From JBDTSW01 sp963782605 (GTDB taxonomy: Bacteria > Actinomycetota > Thermoleophilia > Solirubrobacterales > 70-9): DNA of 64,000 nt. The stretch's first letter is position 1; each line of letters starts with the position of its first letter. Of this stretch, positions 25,782-34,363 are shown piece after piece. Below the pieces are notes generated by a model. That model searched no databases and was not told the DNA's origin. It saw only the letters and a list, made by a program, of their open reading frames with translations. The stretch is from NCBI GenBank assembly GCA_963782605.1, contig CAWAKK010000001.1, forward strand, positions 1 through 64,000, given 5' to 3'. The position numbers were made by a program, and so were the translations under genes.

Positions 25782-27473
25782 ATGCCCCGTCACGACGTCC
25801 TTGTCATCGGCGCAGGCCTCGCGGGCCAGCGCGCAGCCCTCGCCGCGGCGGCGGCGGGCGTGTCGGTCGGGATCGTGTCCAAGGTCCATCCGGTGCGCTC
25901 ACATTCGAACGCCGCCCAGGGCGGGATCAACGCGGCGCTTGATCCCGGCGACTCGTGGGAGTCCCACGCCTTCGACACCGTCAAGGGTTCCGACTACCTG
26001 GGCGACCAGGACGCGATCGAGATCATGTGCCGCGAGGCGCCCGAGGAGGTCGTTCATCTCGAGCATCTCGGCGTCCCGTTTCACCGCAACGACGACGGCA
26101 AGCTCGGCACGCGGGCCTTCGGTGGCGCCTCGCAGGCACGGACCTTCTACGTCGCCGACATCACGGGCCAGGCGATCATGCACGTCCTCTACGAGCAGCT
26201 GATGCGCTTCTCGGAGCGCGTCGACCGCTACGAGGAGTGGTTCACGACGTCGCTGGCGCTCGACGCCGACGGCGACTGCATCGGCGCGATTCTTCGTAAC
26301 GTCCGCGACGGCTCGATGGAGCTCTTCGAGGCGAAGAGCGTGATCCTCGCGACGGGTGGCAATGGCCAGATCTGGCGGCCGACCACGAACGCGCTCATCT
26401 GCACCGGCGATGGGATCGCCATGGCCTACCGGGCCGGCGCGAAGCTCATGGACATGGAGATGGTCCAATACCACCCCACGACCCTCGCCCGCAAGGGCTT
26501 TCTCATCACCGAGGGGGCTCGAGGCGAGGGCGCCCACCTCCTAAACGCGGAGGGCGAGCGCTTCATGGAGCGCTATGCGCCCAACAAGATGGAGCTCGCC
26601 TCGCGCGACGTCGTCTCCCGCGCCGAACAGACCGAGATCGACGAGGGGCGCGGGTTCCCAGACGGCACGGTCGCGCTCGACATCACCGTGGTCCCGCGCA
26701 AACGCATCCACGAGGCGCTGCGCGAGATCGTGCTCGTGGGCCGCGACTTCGCCGGCGTCGACATCACCCGCGAGGCCATCCACATCAAGCCCGGCAACCA
26801 CTACATGATGGGTGGCGTCCACACGGACGTGCACGGGCAGACGTCCATCGACGGGCTCTACGCGGCCGGGGAGGTCGCCTGCGTCTCGGTCCACGGCGGC
26901 AACCGGCTCGGCGCCAACTCCCTGCTCGACACGCTGATCTTCGGGCGCCGCTCCGGCGAGGACGCCGCCGCACGCGCCAAGCGCATCGAGCCGCCACGCG
27001 GCACCCGCTCCCTGCTCGCCGACGAGACCGCGCGGATCGACGCGATCCTGGGGCGTTCGGCCGACGACGGGGGTCGGCGGGTCGCCGAGATCCGCCACGA
27101 GATGAGTGTGGAGATGGACCGCAACACCGGCGTCTTCCGCGAGGAGGAGGGCATCCAGTCGGCACTCGACACGGTGCGCGGGCTGAAGGAGGACATCAAG
27201 TCCGTCTACGTCGACGACCACTCCGCGATCTTCAACCAGGACATCCTGGCCGCGTTGGAGCTTGAGTTCATGCTCGACAACGCCGAGTGCACCTGCGTCG
27301 CGGCCCTGCACCGAACCGAGAGCCGAGGCGCCCACACCCGCACGGACTTCCCGGACCGAAACGACGACGAGTGGCTCAAGCACGTAAATCTCTCCCTGAA
27401 CGGCGACGCGCCCGACATCACGTATTCGGACGTCTCGATCACGCAGTGGCAACCCGCCGAACGGACCTATTAG
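25782..27473 (+). CDS. sdhA: Second succinate dehydrogenase/fumarate reductase flavoprotein
   Basis: A 563-aa paralogue of SdhA. The FAD motif is VIGAGLAGQRAALAAAAAG and the flavin-attachment region SHSNAAQGGINAAL. Catalytic landmarks are MVQYHPTTLARKGFL, SRDVVSRAEQTEIDEG, and VHGGNRLGANSLLDTLIFGR. Size and start fit the SdhA/FrdA of type E enzymes (paired with CCG-domain proteins) rather than the 638-aa type B copy immediately upstream. It heads a new operon with the Fe-S gene 12 bp downstream. Direction of catalysis (succinate oxidation or fumarate reduction) cannot be told from sequence. Confidence 0.93.
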   Translation: MPRHDVLVIGAGLAGQRAALAAAAAGVSVGIVSKVHPVRSHSNAAQGGINAALDPGDSWESHAFDTVKGSDYLGDQDAIEIMCREAPEEVVHLEHLGVPFHRNDDGKLGTRAFGGASQARTFYVADITGQAIMHVLYEQLMRFSERVDRYEEWFTTSLALDADGDCIGAILRNVRDGSMELFEAKSVILATGGNGQIWRPTTNALICTGDGIAMAYRAGAKLMDMEMVQYHPTTLARKGFLITEGARGEGAHLLNAEGERFMERYAPNKMELASRDVVSRAEQTEIDEGRGFPDGTVALDITVVPRKRIHEALREIVLVGRDFAGVDITREAIHIKPGNHYMMGGVHTDVHGQTSIDGLYAAGEVACVSVHGGNRLGANSLLDTLIFGRRSGEDAAARAKRIEPPRGTRSLLADETARIDAILGRSADDGGRRVAEIRHEMSVEMDRNTGVFREEEGIQSALDTVRGLKEDIKSVYVDDHSAIFNQDILAALELEFMLDNAECTCVAALHRTESRGAHTRTDFPDRNDDEWLKHVNLSLNGDAPDITYSDVSITQWQPAERTY

Positions 27474-27485
27474 GTTTCGAAGCCA

Positions 27486-28667
27486 ATGGCCATCTACACA
27501 CTCAGAGTTCGCAGGTACCAGCCAGAGGCCGTCACCGACGAGGGTGAGCCCGAGGGCCCGTTCTGGGAGGACTTCGAGGTCGATCTCGAGGAGACCCTCT
27601 CCATCCTCGACGGCCTCCTCTATGCGCGTTCGAACGTCGACGGCTCGCTGGCCGTCCGCTGCTCCTGTCGCGCGGCGATCTGCGGCTCCTGCGGTGTCAA
27701 GGTAAACGGCGAATCCGCGCTCGCCTGCAAGACCCAGCTACAGCACGCTCACGACGAGGCGAACCGGACCGCGGGCGAGAACGGGAGCGGCAGGGATGAG
27801 CCCGAGCCAATCGTGATCGAGCCGATGGGCAACATGCCCGTGATCAAGGACCTGGTGACCGATATGGAGTCGACGCACTGGACCAAGATCCGGCGCGTCA
27901 CCCCGTGGCTCATCCCAGACGAAGACGAGCACCCCGAGCGCGAGCACGTCGTCGACCCCGACTCGATGCTGGACATCACGCAGTCGATGGCCTGCATCCA
28001 GTGCGGCGCCTGCGTCTCCGCCTGCCTGGCGATGGAGGCCGATCCCGAGTTCGTAGGCCCCGCCGCGCTCGCCAAGGCCTATCGATTCGTGGGCGATCCA
28101 CGCGATGGGCAGCGGCGCGAGCGCCTCTGGGACCTGGCCCAGGATCCGCACGGCATCTACGACTGCACCCACTGCTTCGCCTGCATCGACGCCTGCCCCA
28201 AGGGCGTGGCGCCGATGGATCAGATCATGCGCCTGCGGCGGGCGGCGGGAAGCGAGGGCCTCGACGATCGCAACAACGGGCATCGTCACGAGGCCGCGTT
28301 TGTGAAGATCATCGAAAAGAAGGGGACGCTCGACGAGTCGCTGCTTCTGCAGGAGTCCTTTGCGGCGGGCGTGAAGGGGAAGCTCATTCCGAGGCCGGCG
28401 GCCATCAAGGCGCTCCTCACGTCGATTCCAACCGCCGTTCGCGGCATCCGGACGGGCAAGATGCGGTCCCTCAAGAAGCTGGTGCCGGGTATCCACCCGA
28501 AGCTCCCCGGCGACGCTCAGGATCACGTCCAGCGCATCTACCGCCACGCCGAGGAGCACGGCACCGAGCTCAACCTCTACATCACAGGCGAGGAGGGCGA
28601 CGACGAGGCGCCGGATCTCCCGAGCGAACCGAAGAAGGCTGAAAGAGAGCAGGAGGGAGCGAATTGA
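27486..28667 (+). CDS. sdhB: Second succinate dehydrogenase/fumarate reductase iron-sulfur protein, C-terminally extended
   Basis: 393 aa, against about 240-260 for ordinary SdhB. The 2Fe-2S domain has C59, C61, C66, C69 and C81 (CSCRAAICGSCG ... ACKT). The ferredoxin part has CIQCGACVSACLAM and CTHCFACIDACPKG (about residues 175-235). The extra 130 residues contain a helical region and an acidic end, and would contact the CCG-domain partner or membrane. The stop overlaps the start of the next gene (TTGA). With the preceding flavoprotein and the following CCG protein it forms a complex that has no cytochrome anchor gene. Confidence 0.9.
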   Translation: MAIYTLRVRRYQPEAVTDEGEPEGPFWEDFEVDLEETLSILDGLLYARSNVDGSLAVRCSCRAAICGSCGVKVNGESALACKTQLQHAHDEANRTAGENGSGRDEPEPIVIEPMGNMPVIKDLVTDMESTHWTKIRRVTPWLIPDEDEHPEREHVVDPDSMLDITQSMACIQCGACVSACLAMEADPEFVGPAALAKAYRFVGDPRDGQRRERLWDLAQDPHGIYDCTHCFACIDACPKGVAPMDQIMRLRRAAGSEGLDDRNNGHRHEAAFVKIIEKKGTLDESLLLQESFAAGVKGKLIPRPAAIKALLTSIPTAVRGIRTGKMRSLKKLVPGIHPKLPGDAQDHVQRIYRHAEEHGTELNLYITGEEGDDEAPDLPSEPKKAEREQEGAN

Positions 28668-29566
28668 AGCTCGCGTATTGGCCCGGCTGCGTATCGCGTG
28701 GCTTCACCCCCGAGCTGCATGGCTCGATGGCGCTCGTGGCCGAGCGGCTCGGGATCGAGCTGGTCACCCTCGACCGTGCCAACTGCTGTGGCGCCGGCGT
28801 CATCGCCGAGCACAACCAGGAGCTGGCCGACACCCTGAACGCGCGCACGTTCGCGCTCGCCCAGACCACGGGCCTGGCGATGATGAACATCTGCTCGACC
28901 TGCCAGGGCGCCCAATCCGAGTGCCAGCAGCGCCTCGACGCGGACGAGGCCTATCGCGCCCACATAAACGAGGCGCTCTCCGCCGAGGGCCTCTCGTACG
29001 AGACGGACAAGGACGAGTTCACCAACAAGAACTTCCTCTGGGTGCTGGTCGAGGACATCGGGCTCGAGAGCCTGAAGGCGAAGGTCAAGCGGCCGCTCAA
29101 AGGCCTGCGCGTGGGCCCGTTCTACGGCTGCTACATCCTGCGACCGAAGCATCGCCTGGGCTATGAGGAGCACCCCAACCGCGACCTCTACCTGGAGCGG
29201 GTCATCGATGCCCTCGGCGGCGAGGTCGTCGAGTACGACGGCTCGCGCAAGTGCTGCGGCTTTCCGATCATCACGATGAACCGCGATACGTCCCTGCGCC
29301 AGGCGGGGACGCACCTCGGCGACGCCCTCGACGCCGGCGCCGACTGCCTTGTGACGCCGTGTCCGCTCTGCCACCTGAACCTCGACATGCAGCAGCCCGA
29401 GGCCGCCAAGATCGTCGGTCGCGACCTGGGGATCGCGGTCCTCCATCTCCCCCAACTCGTCGGGCTCGCCCTCGGCTTCGAGCCCAAGGAGCTGGGGATG
29501 CCGAAGCACGTCGCCTCGACCGAGTGGGTGGCCGAGCGGCTCTTCGCTAGCCTGCCCGCCTCATGA
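28664..29566 (+). CDS. CCG-domain (HdrB/SdhE-like) subunit of second SDH/FRD complex
   Basis: 300 aa, TTG start at 28664 overlapping the Fe-S gene by 4 bp. It has two CCG domains: YWPGCVSRG (C9), NCCGAG (41-46) and NICSTCQ; then FYGCYILR, KCCGFP and TPCPLCHLN. The same module forms HdrB of heterodisulfide reductase and the SdhE subunit of type E succinate:quinone reductases (archaea, cyanobacteria, epsilon-proteobacteria), where it replaces the haem-containing anchor and binds an unusual iron-sulfur site. Its 3' end overlaps a 54-aa gene by 4 bp. Confidence 0.88.
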   Translation: MKLAYWPGCVSRGFTPELHGSMALVAERLGIELVTLDRANCCGAGVIAEHNQELADTLNARTFALAQTTGLAMMNICSTCQGAQSECQQRLDADEAYRAHINEALSAEGLSYETDKDEFTNKNFLWVLVEDIGLESLKAKVKRPLKGLRVGPFYGCYILRPKHRLGYEEHPNRDLYLERVIDALGGEVVEYDGSRKCCGFPIITMNRDTSLRQAGTHLGDALDAGADCLVTPCPLCHLNLDMQQPEAAKIVGRDLGIAVLHLPQLVGLALGFEPKELGMPKHVASTEWVAERLFASLPAS

Positions 29567-29727
29567 GCGACGAGCCCATCGACATGACAAACGTCCCACC
29601 CGTGCCCCCCGAGGTCGAGCAGGCGGCCATGCTGGGGAACACCAAGGATGCGGTGACCCTCTACGTCAAGCACACGGACATCGACGAGGAGACGGCCCGC
29701 GCCGTCGTCGCCCACATCGCTGACTAG
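29563..29727 (+). CDS. 54-aa protein coupled to the CCG-domain gene
   Basis: ATG 29563 overlaps the preceding stop (ATGA), so translation is likely coupled. The sequence starts MSDEPIDMTNVPPVPPEVEQ and has a predicted helix-helix end (KDAVTLYVKHTDIDEETARA). The end resembles the C-terminal fold of ribosomal protein bL12 and its small homologues (AIKLYRE-type helix); this is a weak visual match. By position it could be a small accessory subunit, like the fourth gene of some type E SDH operons. It is too short for most gene finders. Confidence 0.6.
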   Translation: MSDEPIDMTNVPPVPPEVEQAAMLGNTKDAVTLYVKHTDIDEETARAVVAHIAD

Positions 29728-29777
29728 CCACGTTCCGGAGAACGAGAAGGCGCCGGTAGCACCTTCCCGGCGAGCGC

Positions 29778-30968
29778 CTAGTCGCGAGCGGCCATCCGCC
29801 CCTCGATCCATCGGGCACCCACGGTGTCGGTGAGCCCGTGGGCGACGATCGAGGCGACGATCGCGAAGGCGGCGACATCGAAAACCAGCGTGCGCTCGCC
29901 GACGGTGCTGTCGAGCACGAGCAAGGCAAAGAGCATCGAGGCCACCCCCTTCGGGCCGAACCACGCGATAAAGAGCTGGTGCGGTCGCGGCAGTCCGGTG
30001 CCCGCAAGGGCGCCGATGACCGCCACCGGCCGCGCAACCAGAAGCGCGAACACGATGAACGCGATCAGGGCGAGCACCGAGCCGTGAAAGCTCGTCGCCA
30101 CGATAATCGCGCCGAAGACGAAGAACGTGAGGATCTGGAAGATCGCCGAGAGGTTCTCGGAGAAGTCGGCAAAGCGATCCGTGATCTCGTGCTCGGCGGC
30201 CCCGAGCGCGATGCCTCCGACGAACGCCGCGATCAACCCATTGCCGAAGGTGACCTCGGCGAGGCCGTACGCCGCGATGCCGACGCCGATCGCGTAGATC
30301 CCCTCGTAGCGAGCCGTGATCCCACCCGGCACGTGGTGGTGAAGCCGCCCGCCGGCGATCCCCATCGCAAGGCCGATCAGCCCACCAAGAGCGGCCTCTC
30401 CCGCCAGTTCCGCCGCCTCTGATCCGGCGTCGCCACCGGCGCCCGCGAGGACCAAGAAGAAGAGGACGAATGGGAGCGCCAGGCCGTCGTTCAGCCCCGA
30501 TTCCAGGTTGAGCGTATGCCGAATCACCTCAGGGACCTTCTGCGCCGTCACGACCGCGGAGGTGACGACCGGATCCGTGGGGGCGAGCACGGCGCCCAGC
30601 AGGAAGGCCTCGGCCCAGCTCAGCTCGCTGAAGAGCAGCTTGGCGCCGACCGCCAGCAGGGCGAGGGTGACAGGCATCGCGATCACGAGCGCGCGGGCCG
30701 GCGGCCCCCAGTGCCGCCCCAGTAGCTCACGCTCGACGAAGAGACCGTCTGAGATCAGCGTCAGGATCAGGGCGAGCTCGACCAGCTCGAGAACCCCTGG
30801 GTCGCTGACGTCGATCGAGACGCCTCCGGTGAGCGCCAGGATGACACCGAGCCCCAGCGCGAGGACGGAGCTCGAGAGCACCGTTCCCTGCATGAGACCA
30901 GAGAGCGCCGCGACCGTCGCCAGCAGCGTGCCGACGATGAGGAGCGCTTCAGCGAAGCTCAGGTCCAT
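29778..30968 (-). CDS. Na+(K+)/H+ antiporter, CPA family
   Basis: 396 aa, 11-12 hydrophobic helices and no soluble regulatory domain. Family motifs: AEALLIVGTLLATVAALS near the start, GAVLAPTDPVVTSAVVTAQKVP (the CPA ion-binding TDP region), LNLESGLNDGLALPFVLFF (the ND motif, about 153-175) and FIAWFGPKGVASMLFALLVLD. Exchanges monovalent cations for protons across the membrane, for pH and salt control. The gene converges on the second SDH operon and is followed downstream only by the stop of the 54-aa gene. Confidence 0.92.
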   Translation of the reverse strand: MDLSFAEALLIVGTLLATVAALSGLMQGTVLSSSVLALGLGVILALTGGVSIDVSDPGVLELVELALILTLISDGLFVERELLGRHWGPPARALVIAMPVTLALLAVGAKLLFSELSWAEAFLLGAVLAPTDPVVTSAVVTAQKVPEVIRHTLNLESGLNDGLALPFVLFFLVLAGAGGDAGSEAAELAGEAALGGLIGLAMGIAGGRLHHHVPGGITARYEGIYAIGVGIAAYGLAEVTFGNGLIAAFVGGIALGAAEHEITDRFADFSENLSAIFQILTFFVFGAIIVATSFHGSVLALIAFIVFALLVARPVAVIGALAGTGLPRPHQLFIAWFGPKGVASMLFALLVLDSTVGERTLVFDVAAFAIVASIVAHGLTDTVGARWIEGRMAARD

Positions 30969-31002
30969 CAGCGGCGCACGTTCGTGGCTCGGCCGGCCGC
31001 GC

Positions 31003-33309
31003 TCACGGTTCGATCCAGTCGACCTGCTGTCCGCAGGCGAACCTCCCGGCGCTCAGCAGGCGGGTGCCGATCCCAGGGTGCGGGCCCTCCGGCGCCCCGC
31101 GGACCGCCGGAGCGCTTGGGCTCGTGGCGAGTTCGCCGACGTGTGCGACCGAACTGGCGCCGAGCAATCGCCCCACAGCCGAAGGTGGCTCAACCGAGGC
31201 CGTGATCTCGATCGGTGAGCCCGTGGACTCAATCTCCCCGGCAGGCCAAAAGGGTGCCACCCCGCGATAGTCGAGGTTTGCGGGCAGCCGCGCGTCGAGA
31301 CCTCCGCTGCCTTGGAGGCGCAGGGCTCGAGTGGAGTCGTAGCGCATGGAGAGGAGCCAGTGCCCAGAGGGCAGGTGGAGCGAGAGGGTCGCCGGCGCGC
31401 CGTCCTCAACCGTGTTGCGTGACCACTCGCCCGCGGCCGCCCGGATTCCAGGCTGAGCGGCAAACGCGACTCGTCCGAGCGTCGCACGCTTCTCATCCGC
31501 GCAGTCGAGCTTGCCCGTGGGCTCGGCACCCATCTCCCCGGGTTCGCGTGAAACGGCGTCACCGCCGCGTGCCCAGAGGATGTAGGAGGGGGTCGTTCGC
31601 ACCGCCTCGTACCCCGGCGGGGGCCCGCTTGCGTAGGCCGCGCGCGTGGTCAGCACGTAGGGGAAGCGAACCAGCTTGCGCGCCTCGACCGAATCGAAGT
31701 CGAACTTGGATCCCACGTCCCGCAACTCGAAGTTCGGCTTCACGAAGTAGGGGTCATAGAAGTTGCGCACGTGGGTGAACGGCTTCGACCCACGCAGCTC
31801 ATAGAGCACGAAGTTGTCGCGCCCGAGGAAGAGCAGCTTCTCGCCTGCCACCAGCGGGCGGATCTCGGCCAGCTCGTCGCCGTGATCCGAGGGGCCCACG
31901 GGCGCCTGGCGCAACACCAGAAAGCTCGACAGGGCCGCGCCGGCGAGGAAGGCCGCCGCCAGCGCCGTCCGCCAGCCCGAGCGCACCGCGAGCAACCCGC
32001 CGAGCGCGACGATGGCAACCAGGGGCGCCACGATCGCGAGCGCTTTCGCCGACGTGTAGACGGTGCCCAACGCACGAGCGGCGATGAAGACCGCGACGGC
32101 GCCCACCAGGGCGGCCGGCACGCCAACGCCGTACCTGCGCATCCATCCGGGCAGGCCCACAGCGAGAGCCAAGAGCCCCAGAGCGGCGCCGGCGTAGAAA
32201 GCCGCCGCCGGGAGGCTGCCCGCCCCGGCCGCCAGGCGGAATTCGCTCGTCGGCCAAATCCCGAGTGCCTCGAGGGGCGAGATGTGCCCACGCAGGTTGC
32301 CGAGGCCACCCTCGTTCGCGCGCTCGGGATCAAGCGCGCGAAAGTCAGCGAAATCGAGGATCCGGCCCAGGTCGGGCGCGGCGAGCGCAAGCGCGACCCC
32401 GGCCGCCAGCGCTGCCGGGGCGATCGCCGCTCGCCCCAGCGACCACGTGTTGGCACGTCGCTCAGGCGTTCGAACCAGCTCGATGGCTCCCCAGACAATC
32501 GCCGCAGCCACGAGCCACACGAGACCCGGGAAGCTGTAGACGTAGATCGCACCGGCGGCGATCACCCCGAGGGGGATCGCGTCGCGAGCGCGCCGGACAG
32601 TCGGTAGCGCAAGGGCGAACGCGAGCAGGAAGAAAGCCATGATCGGCTCCTTGAAGGCCTCCTGCGCGAGGTAGGCGACGACGAGGTATGGCAAGGCAAC
32701 CGCCGCCGCGGCGAGCGTGCGCGCGAGGGGGCCCAGGTCAGACAGGGCGCCGAACGCAAGTAACGCCGTGAGGGCGGGGATCGCGAGGATGAGCCCGGCG
32801 AACAGGTCGATCTCATCCGACCCGAGCAGCCGCTCCAATCCGGCGACGAGCGCATGTGGCCCGAGCGGGTACCCCTGATCGATGAGAACCGGCTCGGGGG
32901 AGAATCCCTCATCGAGCCAGGCGGCGAGCAGCAGGTGCGAGGCCATGTCGTCGTTGACCAGCCCCACGCCGAGGATGCCGACCCCGCCGGCAACCATGAA
33001 CGGAATCGAGGCGAACAGAATCGCGAGCGCCGCGGCGGGGATCCCGCCGGCTTGAGCCGCGAGATCGGACGGACGGCGCCAAACGAGTGTCGCGAGGGCG
33101 ACGATGAGGAGCAGGAGGCCGGCAACGGCGACCGCGGTGGCGCTGTCGAAGATCGCAACGGCGATCCCGCTTGCTGCGAGCAGCGTGGCGAGGCCGGTGG
33201 CGCCGGCTAGCCGGCCGAGATCACGGCGCCCGCAACCGATCAACACCGCCTGGCCGATGCAGACCGACGCGGCGACGACGACCGCGAGCGATGCGTACGC
33301 GCCGATCAG
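31003..33309 (-). CDS. Large polytopic membrane protein, GT-C glycosyltransferase-like
   Basis: About 768 aa. The N-terminal 500 residues have roughly 12-13 hydrophobic helices; the C-terminal 250 residues are a soluble extracytoplasmic domain rich in beta-strand patterns (GHWLLSMRYDS, GEIESTGSPIEITASVEP). This plan is typical of actinobacterial GT-C-type glycosyltransferases and unassigned membrane proteins; no DxD/GT motif is certain, though LVNDDMASHLLLAAWLDEG near residue 110 includes the acidic loop expected between TM1 and TM2. The exact start is unclear: the open frame extends to 33540 antisense through asd, so I place it near 33309 (CTG/LIGAYASLAV). Confidence 0.72.
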   Translation of the reverse strand: MIGAYASLAVVVAASVCIGQAVLIGCGRRDLGRLAGATGLATLLAASGIAVAIFDSATAVAVAGLLLLIVALATLVWRRPSDLAAQAGGIPAAALAILFASIPFMVAGGVGILGVGLVNDDMASHLLLAAWLDEGFSPEPVLIDQGYPLGPHALVAGLERLLGSDEIDLFAGLILAIPALTALLAFGALSDLGPLARTLAAAAVALPYLVVAYLAQEAFKEPIMAFFLLAFALALPTVRRARDAIPLGVIAAGAIYVYSFPGLVWLVAAAIVWGAIELVRTPERRANTWSLGRAAIAPAALAAGVALALAAPDLGRILDFADFRALDPERANEGGLGNLRGHISPLEALGIWPTSEFRLAAGAGSLPAAAFYAGAALGLLALAVGLPGWMRRYGVGVPAALVGAVAVFIAARALGTVYTSAKALAIVAPLVAIVALGGLLAVRSGWRTALAAAFLAGAALSSFLVLRQAPVGPSDHGDELAEIRPLVAGEKLLFLGRDNFVLYELRGSKPFTHVRNFYDPYFVKPNFELRDVGSKFDFDSVEARKLVRFPYVLTTRAAYASGPPPGYEAVRTTPSYILWARGGDAVSREPGEMGAEPTGKLDCADEKRATLGRVAFAAQPGIRAAAGEWSRNTVEDGAPATLSLHLPSGHWLLSMRYDSTRALRLQGSGGLDARLPANLDYRGVAPFWPAGEIESTGSPIEITASVEPPSAVGRLLGASSVAHVGELATSPSAPAVRGAPEGPHPGIGTRLLSAGRFACGQQVDWIEP

Positions 33310-33313
33310 CGGT

Positions 33314-34363
33314 CTAGGCGGCGGTGGGGGCGGGCACGCGCACGAGATTGCGCTCGTGCAGGAGCTCGGCGATCTGAACCGCGTTGGTGGCGGCGCCCTT
33401 GCGCAGGTTGTCGCCGACGATCCAGAGGTTGAGGCACCGCTCGTGCGAGGGATCGCGACGGATCCGCCCGACCAGCACCTCGTCGCGGCCCGCGGCATCG
33501 ATCGCCAGCGGGTAAACACCGTCGCCGGGCGAGTCGACAACGGTCACGCCCGGCGCGCCGGCGAGGAGCTCGCGGCACTCCTCCGGGCTGAGCTCGGAGC
33601 GCGTCTGCACGTTCACCGACTCAGAGTGGCCGGTGATCACGGGCACGCGAGCGCAGGTCGCCGAGATCGGCATCTCCTCCTCGGAGACGCCGAAGATCTT
33701 GCGCGTCTCGCGCATGACCTTGCGCTCCTCGGTCGTGTAGTCGTCGCCGTCGGCGAAGGTCTCGACCTGGGGAAGGACGTTGAACGCCACCTGGTGGGGG
33801 AAGACCTCGGCGCTCGCCGTCTTCCCGTCGAGGATCGCGCGCGATTGCGAGCGCAGCTCCTCGATCGCGTTGCGCCCGGTGCCAGAGACGGACTGGTACG
33901 TCGACACCACGAGGCGCTCGATTCCCGCCTCGCGCTGGATGGGCGCAAGGGCGACGACCATCTGCATCGTCGTGCAGTTCGGGTTCGCGATCAGGCCGCG
34001 GTGGTTGCCGGCGGCATCTGCGTTGACCTCGGGAATGACCAGCGGCACGTCGTCGTGCATGCGGAAATAGGAGGTGTTGTCGACCACGACGGCGCCGGCC
34101 TCGACGATTCGAGGCGCCCACTCGGAGGAGACGGAGCCGCCCGCCGAGGAGAGCACCAGGTCGAGCCCCTCAATCGAGCTCTCATCGAGCACCTGGACCT
34201 CGATATCGCCGCCACGAAAGCCGACTCGCTTGCCGGCCGACCGCTGCGATGCGAGCGGCACGAGCTCGGCGACCGGGAAGTCGCGCTCGCCCAGCACCTC
34301 CAACAGCGTCGAGCCGACGGCGCCGGTGGCTCCCAGGATTCCGATTCGATAAGGCCCGCTCAC
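33314..34363 (-). CDS. asd: Aspartate-semialdehyde dehydrogenase
   Basis: 349 aa. Reduces aspartyl phosphate to aspartate semialdehyde with NADPH, the branch to lysine/diaminopimelate, threonine and methionine. The N-terminal Rossmann motif is ILGATGAVGSTLLEVL; the catalytic Cys is C130 in NPNCTTMQ; the substrate Arg and His lie in ACARVPVITGHSESVNV. Starts at GTG 34363, overlapping the lysC stop by 4 bp (GTGA), so lysC-asd is an operon, a common actinobacterial order. The membrane-protein gene follows almost immediately downstream. Confidence 0.96.
   Translation of the reverse strand: MSGPYRIGILGATGAVGSTLLEVLGERDFPVAELVPLASQRSAGKRVGFRGGDIEVQVLDESSIEGLDLVLSSAGGSVSSEWAPRIVEAGAVVVDNTSYFRMHDDVPLVIPEVNADAAGNHRGLIANPNCTTMQMVVALAPIQREAGIERLVVSTYQSVSGTGRNAIEELRSQSRAILDGKTASAEVFPHQVAFNVLPQVETFADGDDYTTEERKVMRETRKIFGVSEEEMPISATCARVPVITGHSESVNVQTRSELSPEECRELLAGAPGVTVVDSPGDGVYPLAIDAAGRDEVLVGRIRRDPSHERCLNLWIVGDNLRKGAATNAVQIAELLHERNLVRVPAPTAA

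Noticed and set aside
33310..33540. N-terminal extension of the large membrane protein
   Set aside because: Low-complexity Pro/Arg/Ser sequence antisense-frame shadow of asd; hydrophobic helices begin only after the asd stop.
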